Shown here: positions 10,101-18,704 of the stretch, in pieces
How positions within the stretch are numbered: position 1 is the stretch's first letter
Layout: the number at the start of each line of letters is the position of its first letter
Origin: Cladopsammia gracilis
Lineage: Eukaryota > Cnidaria > Anthozoa > Scleractinia > Dendrophylliidae
Assembly: GCA_022457155.1 (NCBI GenBank)
Contig: JAJGOT010000059.1
Location: 295,001 to 359,000, forward strand
Direction: 5' to 3'
DNA length: 64,000 bases
Position numbers and translations under genes: made by a program
The notes under the pieces: generated by a model
The model's database searches: none
Told to the model about the DNA's origin: nothing
Seen by the model: the letters and a program-made list of their open reading frames with translations, nothing else

Positions 10101-13100
10101 GTTTGTAGTGCACACTTGTGGATAAACTGTTGACTTTGATTGAAATATTGATGTCAAGAAAAGCGACAGAGGTTTCGGAAATTTCCCAGGTATATTTTAG
10201 AGCCGGATGAAAAGTATTGACAGAAGTTATGAATTGATTAAGTTCTTCTTTACTGGAAGAGGTAGCGCCAATGCAGTCATCGATGTAGCGGCCGTAGAGT
10301 TCGGGTTTGGTTCCGTGGTACTGATTGAAAAATTTGTTTTTCCATGTAGCCTACAAAAAGGTTAGCATAGCTTGGTCCCATTTTGGTGCCCATAGCGACT
10401 CTAAAATCCATTTATTCCTCTACTTTAAGCCATTACTTTACTCACTTCAGTTATTTAAATCACAACTTGTCTGAATCCATTTATTTGGACAAGCAAAACA
10501 GCTCCAATACAAAAATAGATTTCGCAATGCATTGTGGGTAATTTGGGGGCGACTTGTCCCGCCATTTTGAAGTTATTTTATAAGTCTAAATCAGGTCTTT
10601 ATTTCGAAAAACTAGGGTAGGGATTCGAATTGATGCGATTGTCAAACCACAACACTTTGCGAATCGTTTAAGCTACCAAAACCTCTTAAGTCACAAAGCT
10701 TTGATGACGAAATCATTTTCCAGAAGCCTCTTAACACTTAGTTGGCTTGATTCAAGATCAGTTGTGTAAGAAGCAGGTCAGCCCTTCAATTGAAGTACTC
10801 TTCGGGGGATGTTTAATTGCATTATGTTTTTTCTGTTGAACTCCATGCATTACGGACAAGTTTCTATCAGGACAAAGTTCAACATTTTCATGTGCAGACA
10901 GCGTGACTGACAAAAAAAAAATACCATTTTAAGGTGTTTCCCTCCAGTTTCCGTGCAGCCGCACCGACCATTTTTAATCGGCCGTTTAACTAACTTTCCT
11001 TAATTGAATTAGTATGAAACTTACAAAAAGTATTGTACAAAGTTTGAAGTTTATAATAATGTACCAATTTTGTAAATCGGATTTAAAATTGCGGAGATAA
11101 ACGAGAAACATTGAAATCACTTGAGTCTAAATTCCCAGCGATTGCGATGGCATCTAAAAAAATCAAAACTATTACAATAAACTATGACATATGGCAAACA
11201 AAATATCTAAAAATTAGAAACTTTTGTCAAGCCGATTTTGAGTAAATCAGAAAAACATTTCGAACTTGTGATTTTGCATGTGTATGAGCACATCTACAAA
11301 ATCCTCAATTAAGCTTATAAAAGTTTAATTTCTCAATCTCAAATTTACGTCAAAATGTGTGTTTATAGTATGAGATGAAACTATGAAAGTTTGAAAGCGT
11401 TTCTCGTTTTAGTTTTGGAGATTCGATTTTCTATAGGAAACCATAGTTTTTTGACTGAGTTCTTGATATTGTAGTTTTAGCACATTTCTACATATTTCAT
11501 ATTTCATATTTCATATTTTTTGAATTAATTAATTAAAGCGTCTTTGCGCGCCTTCAACCATGCAATCAAAACACAAAGTCTCAATCGCGTTTTGGGTGAA
11601 CTTTATTATTTTATTTGACCATGTTGCAATGTTTCAATCAAGATGAAACTTCGAGATAATGCTGTTCATATTATAAAGAAACGACTATAGAAGTTTGAAA
11701 AAAATCTATCTCGCGGTTTTTGAAATATATAGAAAAGCGCTAAAACTACAATATCAAGGACTCAGTCAAAAAACTATGGTTTCCTATAGAAAATCGAATC
11801 TCCAAAAATAAAACGAGAAACGCTTTCAAACTTTCATAGTTTCATCTCATACGATAAACACACATTTTGGCGTAAATTTGAGATTGAGAAATTAAACTTT
11901 TATAAGCTTAATTGAGGATTTTGTAGATGTGCTCATACACATGCAAAATCACAAGTTCGAAATGTTTTTCTGATTTACTCAAAATCGGCTTGACAAAAGT
12001 TTCTAATTTTTAGATATTTTGTTTGCCATATGTCATAGTTTATCGTAATAGTTTTGATTTTTCTAGATGCCATCGCAATCGCTCGGAATTTAGACTCAAG
12101 TGATTTCAATATTTTCCGTTTATCTCCGCAATTTTAAATCCGATTTACAAAATTGTTACATTATTATAAACTTCAACCTAAGCACAATATTTTGTGTAAG
12201 TTTCATACTAATTCAATAAAGGAAAGTTAGTTAAACGGCCGCTTAAAAATGGTCGGTGCGGCTACATGGAAACTGGAGGGAAACACCTTAAATAGCAATC
12301 GCTTGAAACGGGCTTGAAATATACAATTCATGTTCCGCATCACATTATTTGAAATCCGTTTGCCGTTTTTGCAATAAAACTATACTTTCTTACTTCAGTA
12401 CAAGCTCACCTATTAACGTAACCGCAGTCCACATTTTTTGGACGTCTCATCTTGCGCAAACCATTCTATTATTCATGCATAGAGCACATTATAGGTGGTA
12501 TTTCCGAATAAATGTCCTTCACATTGCTATTTTAGCAAGCCAGTCGGGATTAGAGCACAGTTCCCAACCAACAAATTTTCAAAACTTTACACTTTTAGTG
12601 TTTGAGGCAAAAATCGCGAAGACTAAAGATGGCTGATTTTTAATTCATGTCAAGTGCCCTTCTTTGACCTTCAGTAATACCATTTTAGAAGTGGGAATTT
12701 GATTGGCTGACATAGTACACGGTGTACATACTAGAGGCAATCTGATTGGTGTGACATAACCCAAGACATACATACATACAAACATCACAAACCAACCTTT
12801 GCGCCTGCTAATGAGCTATTTTTTCAAAATAGCTCAAAAAGGGTATTTTAAGAACTGTCTCGTCGCTAAGCGATGAGCCAGTTAAAAATAACACACTAAC
12901 TTACAATGAAATTTAACTATTGATGTTTTTGTTTCTCCTACAGAGGATAACGACCATTCTGTCGCTGTGTGAAAATCAAATCAGCCTCGAAAGAAATGTG
13001 ACATGTGGACACTGTGATGCAGTCAAAGGTTTGTTTTTAGCCTGAGAACAGACCCCCACCTCCCCTCCCCTTCCCTTACATATCCGAACTTTCAAAGTGT

Positions 13101-15534
13101 TTTCCAGAGAGATCTTCAAGGTTTCATTGAAATCTCGGACGTTACAAAGAAATATTCAAATTTTCATTTCAGTCTTGTGGATTACTGATCACGCGTGACG
13201 GAGCATGGCTGTAACTAGCCCGCGCATGCCCAGATTATCTGTAGTTGACCGAGTTGGCCCGGTTAGCCGAGCCAAACCGTTTATATGAGAAAAAGTTGGC
13301 TCGGCCAGCCGGGTCACCCTGCCATCGAAAGAGGGTGACCCACCCGGCTAGCCGAGCCAACTTTGAGATTCTCATATAAACAGTTCGCCGCGTTTTGTAA
13401 AGGAAAGTATGAAAACTTGGCTCGCCCAGGGTAGCTCGGGTGGGCGGGTGACCCTCCTACCCGGGCCAACTTTTGTCCATATAAACAGGCCCTTAGTCTT
13501 GAGAATGACATGAAACGATCAAAGCTGTTACATATAGCATGACGCTGTTTGATTTTTAGTCGGCTCCCGATTTTTCGAACCAATTTCCGTTTCTCTTGGA
13601 GGTTTGAAAAATCGGGATTCCACTGTATTTACGGGTTTTTGTATGCTATGGTAACGTAAAATACAAGAACGTTTTCCATCCGAATAACTCTTAATTGATT
13701 CTGTAATATCAGTCTGTCTCTTATCGTAACATTAGAAACAATAGCTTAACGCAAAAAACAGCAGGCAAACTAAGTCTAAATGTTGGGTTTTAGTTTTTGA
13801 ATTATGCAACAATATTTCTCTAAAGTTTATTAATCAATTACAAACAAATAAAGCGAATTGGGCGGATAACGCTCTCCATTTTGCTTGGCCACTTCACAAA
13901 CGAACTTGCTCAACCGAACGTTCAGCGTAGTTGCCGACATGTGCTCGAGTGAAATGGTCAGATCTTCAACGTCTTCGCATTTGAGACCGGCCGCCACTCC
14001 AACAATTTCTAACATTGCACATTGATTTTGCCGTCGCTGCTGCCATTCCTCGAAGACTTTTCTACCCATTTAGTATTTTATTGTGTTGCTTTTGGAGTGG
14101 CTTCCGACACTAGACTTGTCTCTTCTTCTTTACTCTTTGGAGAGCGAAACCGACCAGTCATGTTTCTACTACAAAAGCTCTATGAAAATAAATTGTTAAA
14201 TTCATTGCTGGATATTTCCAAACTCCTATGGGACAACTCCACGCCCATGTGATTAACATGACAAACACAATCTATTGTTTCATTTCACAAGTAAGATAAA
14301 ATATTCGCGTCTGACCTTTATGGGCTTTGAAAATATAAGTTGGCTCTGAACCCTATGTACACAATTTTTTTAACCCTTTAACTCCCAGGAGTGCCAAAGA
14401 TCAAAATTCATGAAAAATCCCAAATTTCATTTTGTAAAATATTGAAAAACAAATGGTTCCATGAAAAAGTACTGACAAAAAGGTTTCATTTGAATGGTCA
14501 CACCATAGGATTTCATCAACAGACTCAAAAGTTAGAACTACACTACATGTCTCCATAATTGACTCTGGGAGTGAAAGGGTTAAACTTTGCAAAATGTTGT
14601 ATCTTAACATGCCAATTACAATTCGATAATAAAAAATGGGGGTCATCCGGCTCGTTTTTTAGTTATAAGCATGTAAAGCTAAAATTAAGGGTGTCTTTAA
14701 CAGGTTATACTGTTTCTATGGTAACCTGTTACATCATAAAAGAGACCACAACTTGTTCACCAATGATTGGGCATTTGTTTGATACCATTATTGAAGCATT
14801 AACTGATAAAGCATTATAGTATTGATCCATCAAAGTATGGGTGATGGAAAATTCTGGGAACTATTGTGAGCCACCTTAATCAAGAAAGGGAGCATGCGGC
14901 CAAACTTTTAGTCAGCTCCCTCCCCACCTTCTCAAGGTGACACACAAGAAACGAAAGAATAATTATTTTCATATGTAGTGTGAATGTTTCTCTGTCTCTC
15001 TGTTTTCTGTTTCTAGAGTCATTCAATCCTGATCGGCTCGTGAAAGATACAGATCCCACTGTAGGTGTGGGACCAACTGTGGCCGTGCGCTCTGTTCCTC
15101 GTGAGTTGAAATTACAGCAATCCACTATCCCCGGGGCTGGTAAGGGAATTTTTGCCGACGTTCCAATCCCCGAAGCATTCTTCTTCGGCCCTTACAAGGG
15201 CGAGAAACGAGTGGGGAGAGAAGTGGAATCGAGCGTTTACAGGTGGAGGTTGAGAAAGCTAAAGGGTAACAGAATACGACTCGTGGACGCATCAGACGAA
15301 AACAAATCTAATTGGATGCGCTTTGTCAACACCACTTTAGATGGTCAGTCATCTGCCAATCTGAAGGCCTTTCCCCACAAAGGTGATATATATTACAAGA
15401 CCACCAGACCTCTGCTCAAGGGTGAAGAACTGTTGGTGTATTACGGGGAGGAATACGTCAAGGACATGCTTGCACGCGCAGGGAGGCAGACTGAGGAAAA
15501 CGCTGGGTTACGAACCGCAAAATGTACCCCTTAA
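6955..15534 (+). CDS. Candidate chimeric gene: SLED domain joined to a PRDM9-like SET domain (3' exons)
   Basis: Three exons fit together in frame: 6955-7169, 12944-13028 and 15017-15534. Intron phases are 0 and 1 and all sites are canonical AG/GT. The spliced product would be about 271 residues: residues 1-100 are a diverged SLED domain (a DNA-binding domain of Scm and Sfmbt proteins), and residues 100-271 contain a PR/SET methyltransferase fold that ends at a stop. The first exon starts in phase 1, so at least one upstream exon is missing or unrecognised. Penelope and foldback elements fill the first intron. The Sfmbt gene downstream carries the parent SLED exons. Alternatively, the SLED exons are dead duplicates and the SET exon belongs to a separate gene. 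Phase agreement supports the fusion; a transcript would be needed to prove it. Confidence 0.5.
7439..7472 (-). ncRNA. Degenerate hammerhead-like motif in the Penelope terminus
   Basis: On the minus strand, CCGACGA is followed by a short stem-loop (agggctagcgctc), then GAAA and TGTC. The canonical core is CUGANGA...GAAA, so the U of the first box is changed here. This copy is probably inactive. Hammerhead ribozymes are known from Penelope-like elements. Confidence 0.5.
7968..8062 (+). mobile_element. tRNA-derived SINE head with poly-T tail
   Basis: An A box (tggtcgagtggtg) and a B box (ggttcgaatc) at tRNA spacing are followed by about 23 T. Acceptor and T stems do not pair properly (the T-stem 3' side is ctcg), so this is not a functional tRNA gene. 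Confidence 0.6.
8481..9507. mobile_element. 1.03-kb MITE with TA target duplication, inside the Penelope element
   Basis: The inverted ends ccttattcgtactaattttc (more than 20 bp, perfect) are flanked by TA at 8479-8480 and 9508-9509. Removing the element and one TA rejoins the Penelope endonuclease codons (…NVIYC/CITCTFCRKTYIG…), which proves insertion into the older retroelement. The interior is AT-rich with no transposase. Confidence 0.9.
9008..9193. mobile_element. Nested 186-bp MITE with about 45-bp inverted ends
   Basis: The left end taggccatttgcaagatgac and its continuation through ctacaactaccagaatcc are repeated inverted at the right end (ggtagttgtagtcaaatgac ... aaatggccta). It lies inside the MITE at 8481-9507, giving a three-level nest with the Penelope element. 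Confidence 0.8.
10431..10932. other. Intronic or intergenic spacer, no feature seen
   Basis: No coding frame or repeat recognised between the Penelope remnant and the foldback element. Confidence 0.4.
10933..12287. mobile_element. Foldback element with arms of about 570 bp and TTAA target duplication
   Basis: Nearly the whole element is two inverted arms (about 10933-11500 and 11720-12287) around a roughly 200-bp spacer. The ends are ggtgtttccctccagtttcc. TTAA flanks it on both sides (10929-10932 and 12288-12291), the target duplication of piggyBac-type transposition. Arms differ by only scattered substitutions. No transposase frame is present. Confidence 0.9.
12292..12943. other. Intron sequence before the second SLED exon
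   Basis: Mostly featureless. The last 60 bp (caatgaaatttaactattga and onward) match the intron upstream of the Sfmbt exon at 45133, marking the edge of the duplicated block. Confidence 0.5.
12944..13028 (+). CDS. SLED exon 2, copy C
   Basis: An 85-bp exon with acceptor tcctacag and donor g|gtttgt, phase 0 in and 1 out, as in Sfmbt. It encodes 28 residues. By eye 18 match Sfmbt exon 45133-45217, with the ending CGHCDAVK kept. It is open but clearly more diverged than copy A. It is the natural partner of the exon at 6955-7169, separated from it by later insertions. Confidence 0.6.
13245..13495. mobile_element. GC-rich palindromic MITE
   Basis: Several inverted copies of gttggctcggccagccgggt / acccggctagccgagccaac, with tatatgaga / tctcatata beside them. 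It folds into a large hairpin. Non-coding. Confidence 0.65.
13827..14069 (-). pseudogene. Crypton/DUF3504-like N-terminal domain fragment
   Basis: A 79-codon frame beginning MGRKVFEEWQQRRQN. It ends in a block, LSKFVCEVAKQNGERYPPNS followed by LYLF, that matches the conserved start of DUF3504 (ZMYM2/QRICH1/KIAA1958-like, derived from Crypton tyrosine recombinases). The frame stops right after this block, where the core of the family should follow, and no catalytic part is found nearby. It is a truncated copy, or an exon with a donor near ttt|gtaatt. Confidence 0.5.
14337..14875. mobile_element. GGTGGCTC-type TTAA MITE copy, interrupted
   Basis: It is homologous, in reverse orientation, to the complete element at 47362-47833 (shared caatgattgggcatttgttt and the end gtgagccacc-TTAA). 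The left end is truncated. A different MITE is inserted at 14374-14579. Confidence 0.7.
14374..14579. mobile_element. CCCTTT-type TTAA MITE, single-unit copy
   Basis: The ends ccctttaactcccaggagtg and tctgggagtgaaaggg are inverted repeats, flanked by TTAA at 14370-14373 and 14580-14583. TTAA duplication with CCC ends fits a piggyBac-type non-autonomous element. Other copies are at 38747, 49302 and 58498, and in rearranged form at 46373. Confidence 0.85.
15017..15534 (+). CDS. PRDM9-like PR/SET domain, terminal exon
   Basis: The acceptor (gtttctag) opens a 518-bp exon in phase 1 that closes at TAA. Its frame shows the order expected for the PRDM7/9 SET fold: LKLQQSTIPGAGKGIF (about 15105-15150), FGPYKGE (to 15204), NWMRFVN (15310-15330), IYYKTTRP, and GEELLVYYGEEY (to 15456). 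The Tyr of YYGEEY corresponds to the active-site region. PRDM9 trimethylates histone H3 K4 and K36 and normally carries zinc fingers after the SET domain. Here only about 26 residues follow and no zinc finger is found in the next kilobase. It may act as a chromatin methyltransferase without its own zinc-finger targeting. It joins in phase to the SLED exon at 12944-13028. Confidence 0.8.
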
Positions 15535-16600
15535 AAGAAGCCTGTTCACAGACTACCCAATGCAAGATATACCCAATTCATATTCCATGTTAAGGCAGGA
15601 CTCAATTTAAATTTGAATGAAATTTGAAGAGGTTTTAAGGCCGGGGCTCTACCTGAATGCCATTTTTCCGCCATTTTAATTCAACTTTGTAACTTACGTT
15701 TGCGATTTCAGTTTCGATGTTATTAGCCTAAGGAGAATGGAATGTAGTGAAAATATTTAAAACTGCCTTCGCCAGTTTCTTAAAAAACTAGACTATTATT
15801 CCCTTTTTCTGTTTTAAATAAGTAATTGTAATGTAGTGTGTAATGTCTATATAAACTCTTTTTATTATTATCAATTTTATCTAATAATCAGGACGTCATT
15901 TAAACCAGCCAATGCTGAACTAGATACTTCCTGTTTAAATATTGGTTCAAATGAATAAAATGAATAAATTTAGGCAAAATGTAGCTTGTTTGTTTTACAT
16001 TAAAACCAAGTTCAATTCCAAATCCACTCTGCCAAACACCTGGGTTTTTGTAGATCTCTCCGTTGCCATGGTCACAAAACAAACAATCTGATGTACTAAT
16101 AAAAGTTCTAAACATCATGTAATATGTTAAAGCGGGCTGGCTTTGTGAAAGAAACGGTCAGTTTTTTCCTGACGTACGCGTCAGCTAATTTTCTTATCAA
16201 AAAGTAGCGCGCGCAGCTCACCGGAAATAAAAATACTGCGTAAAATCGCGCGAACCGGAAATAACAATTCCCCTATATCAAGAAAGTTTGTTCGGTGACC
16301 TATCCTGATTTTCTATATGCAAGCAGTATTCGGTATTTCTTATCTTATACAAAAATTTTAAGAAAACAAAATTGCCTAGCGTAATTTATTTCTTTTCTGA
16401 CAACAACCTTTTTGAAAATAACTTTATTTTCACTAGCTAGATTTTTGTTATAGCACCAAAAAGAAAAGAAAACAAGTTGTGCTTTCCAAATTGAGAAAAA
16501 AACTAATAGGTCACCGAGTTAGTTTTAAAGGTAATTAACAAAAACTGAGTTTTAGAGGCTCTTTTCAGAGAAACAATAGAATAAGCACAGGACCGCGAAC
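15535..16600. other. 3' flank of the SET exon; weak MITE at 16291-16517
   Basis: No coding region seen. Polyadenylation-like signals are weak (taaataag near 15815). At 16291 tcggtgacctat is repeated inverted as ataggtcaccga ending at about 16517, which suggests a 230-bp MITE. Confidence 0.4.
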
Positions 16601-16619
16601 AAAAATGTTGCTAGTGCTG

Positions 16620-16900
16620 CTAGCCTATTGTAGCTTCTTTGTTTCTTTTCAGAGAGAAAAGAAAAAGAAAAGAGCCTCTGAGGTTCACAACTATAACACC
16701 AGATTTGTGGTATCCAACTTTAATTTTCATCGGCCAAGGATAAATAATAATTATGGAGCTGCCACTTTTGCTTTTACTGGGCCAAAAATCTGGGAAGAAA
16801 TTCCCTCTAAGTTAAAAAAAACTCCCGTTTAATAGCTTCTACAAACAATACAAACTACCTTTTAAACACCCAATGTGTAATTTGATTTCACTGCTCTCCT
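16620..16900 (+). mobile_element. LINE 3' fragment (reverse transcriptase C-terminus)
   Basis: Encodes VHNYNTR, then RPRINNNYGAATFAFTGPKI and WEEIPSKLK, the conserved tail of Jockey/CR1-type LINE proteins. A one-base frameshift near 16830 leads into NSFYKQYKLPFKHPMCNL. The element is heavily 5'-truncated. A downstream A-rich tail (aataaaataaaataaa at about 17338) may be its 3' end. Confidence 0.65.
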
Positions 16901-18649
16901 ATTTCCATTGTTTTTTTATCGCGTTTGAAGAACGCAATCCTAATTTCGTGTTGGTTGTCCTGTGGTTTATGTGCAGTAAAATTTGAGATTTTTTGGTAGC
17001 CGGTCTTCCAAATGGCCGCCCCTATTGGTTTTCCTCAGGGGCTCATTTCCGCCGGAAGTTCCTTCGAACGTGTCTCCATAATCTCCGATTACTTCTAGTA
17101 TATATATATATATATAAAATTGTAGTATAACCTTATGCACTTTTAATTTCTCCAGCCTCTGCTTTACGTTTATTAAATGTCTACGCCAGTTAGTTACACG
17201 TGGCAGTGACCAACTCGAAAGCCTAAGCTACTTTGGTCACTGTGCACATTCCAACTTTAATGATTTTTGTAATTTAATGTTGTTGTTGTTTTTTATGACG
17301 CATTGTAAATTTTTTTGTAAATTACTGAAATAGTGCAATAAATAAAATAAAATAAAAAAATCTGCTGTACTGTTGCCATGGTAATTGCTATGATGTCATA
17401 AGGACCCTTAACGTATTGCACCCTTAACGTATCAAATGAATGTTTAAAAAATGTTATTAAAGCGCTTTTGAAACTGAAGGTTCAGACGTTTCGGGACTTC
17501 TGTCCCTTCCTCAGTTAATAGCTGTTAAATGCGCGTCAGCTATTTAAATGTTGCCATGTCGCAACATTGTAGCGCGCGCGGATGAAGTCTAAATAAAACT
17601 AAAGTCAATGTTCATGCCGTGTGGCTGGAGGGTTTGATATTTGAAAATTAGTCGACCTTCCGCGCTGCGTCTATCTTCGTCATCTTCACCTACAGCGAAA
17701 GGTCACGTGACCTGTTGATACGAGAGAACCTGGAGACAAATGATTTGCTTTGTAACCGCGCATTTTTCTTACTGTGTGTCAATTCGGATCGCTTTGTGAG
17801 TATCGGCGTTGTGCATTCGATAAGAAGACTGTTTCCCGCGGTAAGTTTTCACGAGATATTTTTACAAATCATCCAAACATATCTTTGTGATAATAGCAAC
17901 TACAAGAAAGTGCTGCTTTCTTGATCAACGTGATTTTGAGAGAGTAATTACACGCGACGGTTAGTCCTTCTTTGCATCACGCAAATTTGTCGCAGCGTTC
18001 TGCTTAGCACGGTATTAAAACAAGCTCCCGATTTTTGAAGTTTAATGATTATTTGCCTTGTTCTTTGTGCAGATCTGTAATGCTGAAGTCAATTGTGACT
18101 TTTTTACTTTCAATTCTATTGCTGTGTGCAATTAGAAATTGTAGCAAAAGTTCTTCAGTACACGAAATTGTAGGTTTGTCTGGCGCGTGGCGGGCTCAAA
18201 TTGATGTCAACTGGCCATGGTGTCCCTGGTGTCATTGGCCGCGAATAACGAAGCGGGAAATTGAATTTGTCTCAATGTTGTGCATTTTGGCATCCAACGA
18301 TATCAAGGAGCGGGGATTTTTTGTTTTGGCATTGTACAAAACTCGAGTTTAATTCGTAATCGAAATGACTTTGAATCGAATTGGCGCATCAAAAATGTAT
18401 TTGCATCATTATTGCTGCTAATTTTTTTATGGTTATGCAGCAGTGTACTTAGAAAGCAATTTTATTATTGTAAAAGTCCAGTTCCTAGACTGGTGCGATA
18501 AGCGTAAGCACAAGTAATAATCATACATGTACATGTATGTTGACAAGTGTGCTTCCCTAATATTTTTTTTGTGGAAATGCTTGGCACCCTTATTACTCAG
18601 GATTATTCTGAAAACGTACTGTACAGAATGTGCATTTTCCATTGTCTAG
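16901..18649. other. Intergenic region upstream of Sfmbt
   Basis: Holds a (TA)n run at 17098-17118, the likely LINE tail, and a Penelope-type terminus with a hammerhead-like core at 17485-17514. From about 17600 it should contain the Sfmbt promoter and 5' UTR. A canonical acceptor (ccattgtctag) at 18649 suggests a non-coding first exon farther upstream. I cannot place the transcription start. Confidence 0.4.
17485..17514 (-). ncRNA. Hammerhead-like ribozyme core, Penelope-type terminus
   Basis: The minus strand reads CTGAGGA, then a GGGAC/GTCCC stem with AGAA loop, then GAAA and CGTC. This has both conserved boxes (CUGANGA and GAAA) and a GUC cleavage triplet. Stem I pairing is poor (about 3 of 4) and helix III is essentially missing, as in minimal motifs of Penelope elements. 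Confidence 0.5.
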
Positions 18650-18704
18650 AGCTTCAGAATGAGATGACGGTCATGTAAGAGAAAGGTGGTAGGATGAGCT
18701 AAAG

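Larger units (their letters stand above)
7385..10430 (-). mobile_element. Penelope-like retroelement, 5'-truncated and interrupted
   Basis: Read on the minus strand. Around 10380-10320 lies reverse transcriptase sequence MGPSYANLFVGYMEKQIF. At 10276-10287 is the catalytic YIDD in the context GRYIDDCIGAT. At 10100-10060 is the family-typical HYKPTDSHSYLLHSSSHPSH, and at 9710-9520 the Cys-rich linker CTRTRCNTCPF. At 8470-8250 the C-terminal GIY-YIG-type endonuclease follows (TYIGETGRRLGDRFREHL, then HFNLTNHSKQH) and ends at a stop. Several frameshifts make it inactive. The segment 7385-7560 resembles a Penelope terminal (pLTR) region with a hammerhead-like core. It sits in the first intron of the candidate SLED-SET gene, opposite in orientation. 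It encodes no cargo gene. Confidence 0.85.
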
